Origin: Fimenecus sp052298855
GTDB taxonomy: Bacteria; Bacillota; Clostridia; Oscillospirales; Acutalibacteraceae
Direction of reading: 5' to 3'
DNA: 64,000 nucleotides
Assembly (NCBI GenBank): GCA_052298855.1
Contig: DAVZXP010000001.1
Span: 186,001 to 250,000 of the forward strand
Every line of letters begins with the position of its first letter. Within the stretch, counting starts at the first letter, position 1. Made by a program: the position numbers and the translations under genes. Positions 8,356 to 16,529 of the stretch are shown here, piece by piece. A model generated the notes under the pieces. The model saw only the letters and a program-made list of their open reading frames with translations. It had not been told where the DNA came from and searched no databases.

Positions 8356-8886
8356 TTATGCCCATTCCTCTGTCGGTTCAATAAGTCCGTAACCTCCGTC
8401 TTTTCTCTTATAAACGACGTTTATGTCGTCGCTTTCGGAGTTGCGGAACATATAGAACTGGTGTCCGAGCATATTCATCTGTAAGACAGCTTCGTCAACC
8501 GTTTCGGGCTTGAGGATAACATTCTTTGTTCTGACAATGTCAAATTCCGTTTCCTCGTCATCTGCGTTGTTGAAGACCTCATCAAATGATGTCTCGTGAA
8601 TCTTCTTTTCGAGCTTCGTCTTATTTTTTCTGATCTGTCTGATAAGCGAATCTACGCAAGTGTCAAGCGCATCCTCAAGATCCTGTGAACGTTCCTGTGC
8701 TCTGAATATATATCCGCCTTTAGTCAGCGTAATCTCAACAATTTTGATGTTTTTTTCAACCGTTGCCGTTACCTTAGCGTTTGCGTCAGGTCCGAAAAAT
8801 TTCTCAACCTTGCTAAGCTTTAACTCAGCCCTTTCTTTGAAGGATTCTCTCGGTGTGCATTTTCTGCCGATGATGGTAATGTTCAT
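8356..8886 (-). CDS. hpf: Ribosome hibernation promoting factor, long form
   Basis: A 176-residue long-form HPF, which dimerises 70S ribosomes into inactive 100S particles in stationary phase. The N-terminal S30AE domain (about residues 1-100) opens MNITIIGRK. A variable linker is followed by the C-terminal dimerisation domain (about 118-176) with VDEAVLQMNMLGHQFYMFRN. AAGGGGAT lies 6-7 nt before the ATG. Single gene, convergent with the dockerin gene and sharing its terminator hairpin. Confidence 0.95.
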   Translation of the reverse strand: MNITIIGRKCTPRESFKERAELKLSKVEKFFGPDANAKVTATVEKNIKIVEITLTKGGYIFRAQERSQDLEDALDTCVDSLIRQIRKNKTKLEKKIHETSFDEVFNNADDEETEFDIVRTKNVILKPETVDEAVLQMNMLGHQFYMFRNSESDDINVVYKRKDGGYGLIEPTEEWA

Positions 8887-9003
8887 TATGACATCCCCTT
8901 ACTTATATATTCAAAAGCCGCAGCTTTTGTTTACATCTACAGTATAGCACAAGTTTATAATAAAATAAAGATATTTTACGAATTTTTATTGAATTTTCAC
9001 AAA

Positions 9004-10248
9004 TTAAACATTCCAGCTGTTTATATACCTTTCTTGCTCGGGCGAAAGGCTGTCAATCGAAATACCCCAAGCCGCAAGCTTTCTCATTGCGACGTTACGG
9101 TCAATCTCCTGCGGAACAAAGTTTACGCCAACCTTGACCTTATCACGGTTTTTAGCCATATACTCGGCAGAAAGAGCCTGAATGGCAAAGCTCATATCCA
9201 TAATCTCGGCAGGGTGTCCGTCGCCTGCCGCAAGGTTTACAAGTCTGCCCTCGGCAATAAGATTTATCCAATGACCGTTCGGAAGCTTATATCCCATAAT
9301 ATTATTTCTCTTTTCGGCAATTTCAACCGCATTTTTTTCGAGGGCGCCGACATTTATCTCAACGTTGAAATGACCTGCATTACAAACGATTGCGCCGTCC
9401 TTCATATTGAGCATTGCTTCTTCGGTTATAACATCTTTACAGCCCGTAACGGTAATAAAGAAATCTCCGATTTTAGCCGCTTCAACCATCGGAAGAACAG
9501 TGAAGCCCTCCATCTTAGCTTCCATAGCCTTTATCGGGTCAATCTCGGTAACGATAACATCTGCTCCCAAGCCCTTCGCTCTCATAGCAACGCCCTTACC
9601 GCACCAGCCGTAGCCTGCAACAACAACCTTTTTGCCTGCAACAACAAGATTTGTCGTTCTGTTAATTCCGTCCCAAACACTCTGCCCCGTGCCGTAACGG
9701 TTGTCGAAAAGATATTTGCATTGTGCGTTGTTTACAGCCATCATCGGGAAACGAAGCTTGCCGTCCTTTTCCATAGCTTTAAGCCTGATAATACCCGTGG
9801 TTGTTTCCTCGCATCCGCCGATAACGTTTTCAATCAGCTGCGGATATTCATTGTGAATAAGATTTACGAGGTCGCCGCCGTCGTCAATAATAATGTTCGG
9901 AGCAATTTCAATTACCCTGCGTAAATGCTCATTGTATTCCTCTTCGGTTGCGCCGTGATAGGCAAAAACGTTCATTCCGCCCTTAACAAGTGCCGCCGCA
10001 ACATCATCCTGCGTCGAAAGAGGATTGCTGCCCGTAACATACATTTCGGCACCGCCTGCCGCAAGGACTCTGCAAAGATACGCTGTTTTTGCCTCAAGAT
10101 GAACTGAAAGCGCAACTCTCAAATTCTCAAACGGCTTTTTCTCCGCAAACTCCTTTTCAAGCGAGGACAAAATCGGCATATTAGCCTTGACCCACTGTAT
10201 TTTTCTCTCTCCGGATTCATAGAGAGCCAAATTTCTTATATCGCTCAT
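9004..10248 (-). CDS. ahcY: Adenosylhomocysteinase
   Basis: A 414-residue S-adenosylhomocysteine hydrolase, splitting SAH into homocysteine and adenosine with tightly bound NAD. The NAD-binding loop GYGWCGKG, the substrate-site HLEAKTAYL and GCEETTTG motifs, and the C-terminal AAGDGHPAEIMDMSFA segment are present. It is the shorter type found in archaea and Thermotoga, without the roughly 40-residue insertion of most bacterial and eukaryotic enzymes. The ATG at 10248 follows GGAAGGAAG; the in-frame extension to 10332 is hydrophobic and unsupported. It is divergent from the lipoprotein at 10388. No SAH or SAM riboswitch was recognised upstream. Confidence 0.94.
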   Translation of the reverse strand: MSDIRNLALYESGERKIQWVKANMPILSSLEKEFAEKKPFENLRVALSVHLEAKTAYLCRVLAAGGAEMYVTGSNPLSTQDDVAAALVKGGMNVFAYHGATEEEYNEHLRRVIEIAPNIIIDDGGDLVNLIHNEYPQLIENVIGGCEETTTGIIRLKAMEKDGKLRFPMMAVNNAQCKYLFDNRYGTGQSVWDGINRTTNLVVAGKKVVVAGYGWCGKGVAMRAKGLGADVIVTEIDPIKAMEAKMEGFTVLPMVEAAKIGDFFITVTGCKDVITEEAMLNMKDGAIVCNAGHFNVEINVGALEKNAVEIAEKRNNIMGYKLPNGHWINLIAEGRLVNLAAGDGHPAEIMDMSFAIQALSAEYMAKNRDKVKVGVNFVPQEIDRNVAMRKLAAWGISIDSLSPEQERYINSWNV

Positions 10249-10387
10249 TTCGTACTTCCTTCCGATATTTTTTACTCCATTATAAAATAACATATTACCT
10301 GCCAAAAAGCAATAAATATTGACATAAGTCAATAATTATGCGATAATTAAATTTATTAAAGGGAATCTTAGGAGGCACACATTTCTT

Positions 10388-11350
10388 ATGGAAAAAAGTA
10401 ATAACATAATTAGAAGAATAATCTGTGTTGTTCTCGCTTTAACACTCACAGCTTGTATTTTTACCTCTTGTAAAAAGAATAACGAAGAAGAGGAAATTAC
10501 ACGTGGCAACGCTCAAATTGAAAGACCAACCTATGAGGAAGAGTCTCAACCCGAGGGCGAGGCTACGACAGATCCTGCCGCTACAATGGAGGATGCAAGG
10601 AACACTACGGCAAAGGCTTCCGACAACGCAACGACGGAAGGTACTACATACAGTAGCGACCCGAAGGTTGATGACGCTATCAAGGACGCTGCAAAGCAAA
10701 GCGGTATGAGCCCCGAGCAAATTGCCAAGTTTATACAGATAATGGGCTATGATTACGATCCCGTTCAGGGCATTTTCTACACAAGCCTTGACAACTGGCA
10801 AAGACAGGCGAATTTCGTTGCTCACTATGACACGGCGGCTCACTATTTCAATATGAACTACCGCACGGTAAGAATTGATTTCGGCCCTATCGACGGTCTT
10901 GATTGGAGAATTCAGCTTTGGAAAGGTCAGTACGGTGCATTCGGCGGAAGTGAAATCGGTGTATATACGAAAGACCCGAAGCAGAACGCTATGCTTTATC
11001 ACTGCGCTGATGACGAGCATCTTCTCCACATGGAGTCCGCACTTTATCTCAATAAAGAGGATTATCAAAACAACAAAATTTACTTCACAAGAGAATGGCA
11101 GGCTCATTGGTGGCTTACAGGCTTTAAGCCCGGCGTTGTAAACCCCGCTTCATTGGTTATGTCAATGCGTATTCGTTGTATGTCATCTAAAATGGCAACA
11201 CAGTTTGCTGCGGCTCTTGAACAGGCAGGCTTTACAGCGGTTAAGCGTCAAAAAGATATGACCTATGACACCTATTGCAGAAGCCTCAATGACATTTACA
11301 TCCTTTGGGACGACGTCGGCGAGCTGAACTACGTACCAAAAAAGAACTAA
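10388..11350 (+). CDS. Putative lipoprotein with DUF4474-like domain
   Basis: A 320-residue secreted protein. Residues 9-27 form a signal peptide ending in IFTSC, a likely lipobox with Cys28. A Glu/Thr/Ala-rich linker (about 30-100) follows, then a conserved globular domain (about 110-315) with IDFGPIDGLDWRIQLWKGQYG and EWQAHWWLTGFKPG. The domain resembles DUF4474, a Clostridia family of unknown function. A GGAGG site lies about 13 nt upstream of the ATG. An immediate downstream hairpin may limit readthrough to the YfbR gene. Confidence 0.8.
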   Translation: MEKSNNIIRRIICVVLALTLTACIFTSCKKNNEEEEITRGNAQIERPTYEEESQPEGEATTDPAATMEDARNTTAKASDNATTEGTTYSSDPKVDDAIKDAAKQSGMSPEQIAKFIQIMGYDYDPVQGIFYTSLDNWQRQANFVAHYDTAAHYFNMNYRTVRIDFGPIDGLDWRIQLWKGQYGAFGGSEIGVYTKDPKQNAMLYHCADDEHLLHMESALYLNKEDYQNNKIYFTREWQAHWWLTGFKPGVVNPASLVMSMRIRCMSSKMATQFAAALEQAGFTAVKRQKDMTYDTYCRSLNDIYILWDDVGELNYVPKKN

Positions 11351-11352
11351 AC

Positions 11353-11378
11353 AAAAGCCCACTATACAGTGGGCTTTT
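11353..11378 (+). terminator. Intrinsic terminator after DUF4474 lipoprotein gene
   Basis: An 11-bp stem (11353-11363 with 11368-11378) with an ATAC loop; the 3' arm ends in TTTT. It begins 2 nt after the stop codon. Confidence 0.75.
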
Positions 11379-11402
11379 ATAGTAGGAGATTATGAGACTA
11401 TT

Positions 11403-11984
11403 ATGAAAAACGGATTTTTTGCATTCACAGGCAGAATAAAATATATTAACCGTTGGGCACTTATGCGCAACACGACCTATGAAACCTTAAGTCAGCACTC
11501 ACACGAGGTAGCTGTTTTGGCTCACGCTCTCGCCGTAATCGGCAACAAAAAACTCGGCAAAATTTATAATGCCGAAAGAGCCGCCCTGTTAGGTCTTTAC
11601 CACGACGTGCCGGAGATTATCACAGGCGATATGCCGACACCCGTAAAATATTACAGCAAAGATATGCGTAACACCTTTGAAAAAATCGAAAACAATGCGT
11701 GTTCATCTTTACTCGAAATGCTCGACGACGACATAAAAGGCGAGTACACCTCATTATTTTTCAAGGACGAAAAGGACGCTGACCTCTGGCGGCTTGTAAA
11801 GGCGGCGGATAAATTAAGCGCATATATCAAATGTATCGAAGAGCGAAAAGCAGGAAACTCCGAGTTCTCCGACGCCGAAAAATCAACAAAGGCGTTGATT
11901 GACTCCCTTGACTGTGAGGAGGTCGATATTTTCATAAAAGAATATCTCCCCGCTTATGAATTGCCGCTTGATAAGCTTAAATAA
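11403..11984 (+). CDS. YfbR-like HD-domain 5'-nucleotidase
   Basis: A 193-residue HD-superfamily phosphohydrolase resembling E. coli YfbR, a 5'-deoxynucleotidase that removes phosphate from dNMPs. The metal ligands and substrate residues are visible: RW near residues 18-19 in NRWALM, SQHSHEVA near 30-37, the HD pair in YHDVPEIITGDMPTPVKY, and the distal KAADKL. AGGAG lies upstream of the ATG, after the terminator of the preceding gene. It may act in pyrimidine deoxynucleotide balance, but the exact substrate is inferred from the family. Confidence 0.88.
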   Translation: MKNGFFAFTGRIKYINRWALMRNTTYETLSQHSHEVAVLAHALAVIGNKKLGKIYNAERAALLGLYHDVPEIITGDMPTPVKYYSKDMRNTFEKIENNACSSLLEMLDDDIKGEYTSLFFKDEKDADLWRLVKAADKLSAYIKCIEERKAGNSEFSDAEKSTKALIDSLDCEEVDIFIKEYLPAYELPLDKLK

Positions 11985-12012
11985 AAAGCAAAAATTTGCA
12001 CCTTGAATTATT

Positions 12013-12035
12013 AAAAGTGCAATTTTTGCACTTTT
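12013..12035. terminator. Terminator after YfbR-like gene
   Basis: A 10-bp stem (12013-12022 with 12026-12035) with a TTT loop. A-run and T-run ends make it symmetrical, so it could work on either strand. Confidence 0.6.
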
Positions 12036-12062
12036 GCTTTCCAAAGACAAGTGCAAAAAATT

Positions 12063-12085
12063 AACCCCGTTCAATGAACGGGGTT
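12063..12085 (-). terminator. Intrinsic terminator of aspS
   Basis: A perfect 10-bp stem (12063-12072 with 12076-12085) with an AAT loop. On the minus strand it is followed by AATTTTTT, matching a terminator 13 nt after the aspS stop. Confidence 0.8.
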
Positions 12086-12097
12086 TAATTATATCTG

Positions 12098-13888
12098 TCA
12101 TTCTTTTTCTTCTGTTCTTGTAACCGCAATGCCGAGGTCGTTGAGCTGAAGCTCGTCAACGGGTGCGGGACATTCGGTCATAGGCTCCGAAGCGTTTTGA
12201 ACCTTGGGATATGCCACAACATCTCTCAAGCTCTCGCAACCGAGCATCTGCATACAAAGTCTGTCAAGACCGATACCCATACCACCGTGAGGCGGAGCTC
12301 CGAAACGGAATGCGTCAAGCAAGTAACCGAACTTCTCGTAAGCCTCTTCCTTTGTAAGACCGAGAAGGTCGAAAATTCTTGACTGAAGCTGTGGATCGGT
12401 AATTCTTATTGAACCCGAAGACAACTCAATGCCGTTAAGCACAAGATCATAGCACTTCGCTCTTACCTTGCCCTTATCGGTTTCAAGGTAATCGAGGCAA
12501 TCGTCCATAGGTGCGGTAAAGGGGTGGTGCATTGCAAGCCACTCGCCGCTTTCCTCGTCATACTCGAAGAACGGGAATTCCGTAATCCAAAGAAGATTAA
12601 ACACACCCTCGGGGATTATATCAAGCTTCTTCGCAACCGTCTGTCTGAGTGCGCCGAGTATTGAAAGAACGTGGTTATTGTTAGCGTCTGCAATAACGAG
12701 AAGCACATCGCCCTGCTTCAAATCTGCTTTAGACGAAATTTGACTAAGCTCTTCTTCCGTCATAAACTTTGCAAACGAAGATGCCATACCGTCGGGCGTC
12801 ATTCTAATCCAAGCCATACCCTTTGCACCGCTTCCCTTCGCCTGCTCGGTAAGCTTGTCTATCTCTTTTCTCGTAAGCACGGAAGCCGCATTTTCAGCCT
12901 TTATCGCTCTAACGCTGCCACCTGCCTCAATAGCACTCTTAAAGACAACAAATTCAGAGCCTTTAACAATATCGGTAAGGTCGATAAGCTCCATTCCGTA
13001 TCTTGTATCGGGCTTGTCCGAGCCGTATCTCTCCATAGCCTCTTTGAATGTAAGTCTGGGCAACGGAGTCGGAATATCAACACCGAGCGCATCCTTGAAC
13101 ACACGCTTGATATATCCCTCGCCCATTTCGAGAACATCTTCCATCTCAACAAAGGACATTTCAAGGTCAATCTGCGTAAATTCGGGCTGACGGTCAGCTC
13201 TCAAATCCTCATCTCTGAAGCAACGGGCAATCTGCATATATCTGTCAAAGCCTGCAACCATTGAAAGCTGTTTGTAAAGCTGAGGGGACTGCGGAAGTGC
13301 ATAAAAACTGCCGTTGTGAATTCTCGACGGAACAAGGAAATCCCTTGCACCCTCGGGAGTGGAACGGATAAGCATAGGCGTTTCAATCTCGATAAAGCCG
13401 TTCTCGTCAAAATAATCTCTTGTAATTTTTGCTACCTTGTGTCTGAAAATGATATTCTTCTGCAAATCGGGACGGCGAAGGTCAAGATAACGGTATTTAA
13501 GTCTTGTCAGCTCGCCCGTCTGCGAATTCTCCTGAATTTCAAACGGAGTTGTCTCGCTCTTTGCGAGAACTCTCAATTCCTTAACCTCAATTTCAATCTC
13601 GCCGGTGGGAATATCAGGGTTTTTAGCGCTTCTCTCCCTGACAGTACCTGTTGCGGCAAGAACATACTCACTTCTAACGGAAAAAGCCTTGTCAAAAACC
13701 TCTTTGTCGGTGCTTTCGGTGAAAGCCAACTGAACAACGCCTGTTCTGTCTCTCAAATCGACGAAAATCAATGCGCCGAGGTCTCGCTGACGCTGAACCC
13801 AACCGCAAAGAGTAACCTCTCTGCCGATATCCTTTGCGGTAAGCGTGCCGCAATAGTCCGTTCTCTTAATTCCCTGCATTGTTTCCAT
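12098..13888 (-). CDS. aspS: Aspartate--tRNA ligase
   Basis: A 596-residue class II aminoacyl-tRNA synthetase of the bacterial type. It has an N-terminal OB fold (about residues 1-110), the class II core with motif 2 FRDEDLRADRQPEFTQIDLEMSF, the bacterial GAD insertion (about 300-420), and motif 3 GIGLDRLCMQML. The ATG at 13888 is preferred because GGGAGG lies 9 nt upstream inside hisS; a TTG one codon earlier is possible. Its ATG shares one base with the hisS stop (TGATG), so translation is probably coupled. Whether it also charges tRNA-Asn cannot be told here. Confidence 0.97.
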   Translation of the reverse strand: METMQGIKRTDYCGTLTAKDIGREVTLCGWVQRQRDLGALIFVDLRDRTGVVQLAFTESTDKEVFDKAFSVRSEYVLAATGTVRERSAKNPDIPTGEIEIEVKELRVLAKSETTPFEIQENSQTGELTRLKYRYLDLRRPDLQKNIIFRHKVAKITRDYFDENGFIEIETPMLIRSTPEGARDFLVPSRIHNGSFYALPQSPQLYKQLSMVAGFDRYMQIARCFRDEDLRADRQPEFTQIDLEMSFVEMEDVLEMGEGYIKRVFKDALGVDIPTPLPRLTFKEAMERYGSDKPDTRYGMELIDLTDIVKGSEFVVFKSAIEAGGSVRAIKAENAASVLTRKEIDKLTEQAKGSGAKGMAWIRMTPDGMASSFAKFMTEEELSQISSKADLKQGDVLLVIADANNNHVLSILGALRQTVAKKLDIIPEGVFNLLWITEFPFFEYDEESGEWLAMHHPFTAPMDDCLDYLETDKGKVRAKCYDLVLNGIELSSGSIRITDPQLQSRIFDLLGLTKEEAYEKFGYLLDAFRFGAPPHGGMGIGLDRLCMQMLGCESLRDVVAYPKVQNASEPMTECPAPVDELQLNDLGIAVTRTEEKE

Positions 13889-15231
13889 CAATTTTGTCCT
13901 CCCAGTATATCTGTAATTTCAAGTCCCTCAATGCCGTAGCCGTCAAGCGAATCCATCGCCTGCTTTATTACGATCGACTGAAAATTATCCGTGAAATCCG
14001 CAAGCTCTATCTCCGCCTGTGTGCCGTCCGACATATTTTTAAGCACAGCCCTGCCGCTTTCAAGCTCGCTGTCGCCGAGTACGACGGTATAAAGAGCGCC
14101 GATTTTATCTGCATATTTCATCTGAGCCTTAACGGACCTTCCGACCGTATCAAACTGCGCCGAAAGTCCCTCGTTTCTCAAATCCGTAGCAAGAGCCGAG
14201 GCTTTTATATTAGCCTGCTCGCCCATAGAAGCGATATAAAGGTCGCATTTTTTTCTTTCGGGGAACTCGGTTTTCTGCGTTTCCATTAAAAGCATAAGCC
14301 TTTCAAGTCCGAGTGCGAAGCCGCAAGCCGGTGTAGGCTTACCGCCCATTTCCCCAACGAGTCCGTCATAACGACCGCCGCCGCAAACAGTACCCTGTGC
14401 TCCGATTTCGTTTGACACGAATTCAAAGACCGTTCTTGTATAGTAATCAAGACCTCTTACGATTGTCGGATTAACCTTGAAATCAATATTATTAGCTGTT
14501 AGATATTTTTTAACTAACTCAAAATGCTCATTACAATCCTCACATAAATAGTCGAGAATTTTCGGTGCCTTTTCTGCGATTTTTGAGCATACGGGACTTT
14601 TGCAGTCAAGTATTCTCATCGGATTTTTCTCAAGTCTACCCTTGCAAGTATCACACAAATCAACATAATTAGCTTTGAAATATTCCTTGAGTGCCTCTTG
14701 GTATTTTTTACGGCATTCGGGGCAGCCGATTGAGTTTATTTCAAGTGATATATTGTTTACGCCAAGATAATTAAACACTTCATTAGCAAGAAGAATAATC
14801 TCCGCATCCTGCGCCGCACTTCCTGCACCGAAGCACTCAACTCCGAACTGGTGGAATTCACGAAGTCTGCCCGCCTGCGGTTTTTCATAGCGATAGCAGG
14901 GCGTAACATAGTAAATTTTCTGTGGCATAGCCTCGTTGAAAAGTCCGTGCTCAAGGAAAGCTCGCACCGCACCTGCCGTTCCCTCGGGCTTCAAGGTTAT
15001 TGACCTGTCGCCTTTATCCTTAAAAGTATACATTTCTTTCTGAACGACATCCGTTGTTTCGCCGACAGAACGCTGAAAAAGCTCGGTGTGCTCAAAAACG
15101 GGGGTACGCATTTCGTAAAAGCCGTAATTTTCGGCAATTTCACGCATAGCCGCTTCGATATATTGGATTTTATAACTGCTCGACGGCAATGTGTCAAGCG
15201 TACCTTTGATTGCGTTAGTAATAAGCGCCAT
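13888..15231 (-). CDS. hisS: Histidine--tRNA ligase
   Basis: A 447-residue class II HisRS. The motif 2 region CYRYEKPQAGRLREFHQFGVE, the histidine-specific GLDYYTRTVFE segment, GGGRYDGLVGEMGG, and a C-terminal anticodon-binding domain are present. The second ATG (15231) is chosen because GAGGGA lies 9 nt upstream; the ATG at 15240 is too close to that site. The two GGA codons near the C-terminus form the ribosome-binding site of aspS. An imperfect GC-rich hairpin at about 15262-15282 separates it from mgsA and may attenuate transcription. Confidence 0.96.
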   Translation of the reverse strand: MALITNAIKGTLDTLPSSSYKIQYIEAAMREIAENYGFYEMRTPVFEHTELFQRSVGETTDVVQKEMYTFKDKGDRSITLKPEGTAGAVRAFLEHGLFNEAMPQKIYYVTPCYRYEKPQAGRLREFHQFGVECFGAGSAAQDAEIILLANEVFNYLGVNNISLEINSIGCPECRKKYQEALKEYFKANYVDLCDTCKGRLEKNPMRILDCKSPVCSKIAEKAPKILDYLCEDCNEHFELVKKYLTANNIDFKVNPTIVRGLDYYTRTVFEFVSNEIGAQGTVCGGGRYDGLVGEMGGKPTPACGFALGLERLMLLMETQKTEFPERKKCDLYIASMGEQANIKASALATDLRNEGLSAQFDTVGRSVKAQMKYADKIGALYTVVLGDSELESGRAVLKNMSDGTQAEIELADFTDNFQSIVIKQAMDSLDGYGIEGLEITDILGGQN

Positions 15232-15291
15232 AGATTTCATTCCCTCATTTATACAGAATTACCCCCTCCGAATCGGAAGGGGCGATTTTAT

Positions 15292-15708
15292 TTAGTGGTG
15301 TTCGCCGTTCTTCGGGTTAACAATATCTCTCCAGTCAAGGTCGCCCCTTGCAAGGCTGTGTATAAGCGCCTCCGCAGTAGCGATATTAGTAGCGACGGGT
15401 ATATTGTGAACGTCGCAGAGCCTTAAAAGATTAGCTTCATTCGGCTCATGTGGCTTAGGATTAAGGGGATCTCTGAACATAAGCAAAAGGTCAATTTCGT
15501 TGCAAGCAATCCTCGAACCGATTTGCTGATCGCCGCCTTGAGAGCCGCTTAAAAACTGTGTAATTTTAAGACCTGTTGCCTCAGAGACAAGCTTACCCGT
15601 AGTTCCCGTAGCACAAAGATTGTGCTTTGAGAGTATTCCGCAATATGCAATGCAAAACTGCGTCATAAGTTCTTTTTTCTCATCGTGTGCTATAAGAGCT
15701 ATGTTCAT
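15292..15708 (-). CDS. mgsA: Methylglyoxal synthase
   Basis: A 138-residue MgsA, converting dihydroxyacetone phosphate to methylglyoxal as a glycolytic overflow bypass. The phosphate-binding NIALIAHDEKK start, CATGTTGKL and the catalytic SQGGDQQIG segment are present. It lies between minD and hisS; in many Clostridia mgsA also ends the mre/min cluster, so this neighbourhood is conserved, though here without rodA. Confidence 0.96.
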   Translation of the reverse strand: MNIALIAHDEKKELMTQFCIAYCGILSKHNLCATGTTGKLVSEATGLKITQFLSGSQGGDQQIGSRIACNEIDLLLMFRDPLNPKPHEPNEANLLRLCDVHNIPVATNIATAEALIHSLARGDLDWRDIVNPKNGEHH

Positions 15709-15783
15709 ATATCTTCAACTTCCTCCCTATAAAGTCTCTCGTATAGTATAATATCAAATTTTCTTTCATTTTTCAACTGTTTA

Positions 15784-16515
15784 TCAATAAAAATCCTTTT
15801 GTTTGAACAAAACGTTTTCGCCCAAAATGCGTTTTGCCGTTCTTAAAAATGCATTAAAAGCATATTTTGAAATTTTACTTCCGTTTGAAAGCAGCCTCAC
15901 GCTGTCATCCTCGGGAATAACTCCGATAAGCTGCACCCTTGCCGAGTCAATGACGTCATCAAGCTTCATCTGCTTTCCCGACTCGACTTCGTATCTGTCA
16001 AATCGGTTGATAATCATTCTGATATCAATATCCTTATCAACTTTCAACACTCTGCCGACAGCCGCATCCGCACTCCTTACACAAACCGGGTCGCCCGTCA
16101 CAACTACAATAGCTCTGTCGCAGACCTTTGACAAAATTCCGTGAAAAGAGTCCGAGCCTGCTGCAGAGTCGACAAAAACATAATCATAATCCGTGTCCGT
16201 GTGCGAAAGCAGATTTGAAAATGCCGCCTCTGTTATGCTGTCTGAAAAGTCCGACGGTGCGGAAAGCAAATCGGGCATACCCTCTCCGCTGACAACCGCC
16301 TGTGAAAAGGAGCAGCGTTCTTCTATAACATCAAGCCAGTTATAAACAACCTTATCCCCGATATTCATAATAAGGTCAAGGCTGCGAAATCCGACGTCAG
16401 CATCAATAAGAAGCACACTTTTACCCATTGAGAGCAAAGCGTTTGCAAGCCCTACCGAAACAGACGACTTTCCGACTCCGCCCTTTCCCGACAAGACAAG
16501 AATTTTCTGAGCCAT
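15784..16515 (-). CDS. minD: Septum-site-determining protein MinD-like ATPase
   Basis: A 243-residue deviant Walker A ATPase of the MinD/ParA family. The P-loop SGKGGVGKSS with its signature lysine, LLIDADVGFRSLD, and the VFVDSAAGSD Walker B region identify it. Position after mreBCD-mrdA and before mgsA matches the minD place in Clostridia. The ATG at 16515 has GGAG 8 nt upstream within the mrdA 3' end. No minC or minE reading frame lies next to it, although these usually flank minD. The C-terminal helix FNAFLRTAKRIL could be a membrane anchor, but the tail differs from standard MinD. Confidence 0.82.
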   Translation of the reverse strand: MAQKILVLSGKGGVGKSSVSVGLANALLSMGKSVLLIDADVGFRSLDLIMNIGDKVVYNWLDVIEERCSFSQAVVSGEGMPDLLSAPSDFSDSITEAAFSNLLSHTDTDYDYVFVDSAAGSDSFHGILSKVCDRAIVVVTGDPVCVRSADAAVGRVLKVDKDIDIRMIINRFDRYEVESGKQMKLDDVIDSARVQLIGVIPEDDSVRLLSNGSKISKYAFNAFLRTAKRILGENVLFKQKDFY

Positions 16516-16529
16516 TTCCCTCACTCCAA

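Noticed and set aside
8989..9924. A 311-residue plus-strand open frame opposite ahcY
   Set aside because: It lies wholly inside the ahcY coding sequence on the opposite strand, has no ribosome-binding site, and encodes a Cys/Asn-rich peptide with no recognisable pattern.
10249..10387. A SAM or SAH riboswitch in front of ahcY
   Set aside because: The gap is only 139 bp and divergent, and no conserved S-box or SAH-box core was recognised.
10439..11107. A 222-residue minus-strand frame opposite the DUF4474 gene
   Set aside because: It sits within a supported lipoprotein gene and ends in its signal-peptide region; no independent support.
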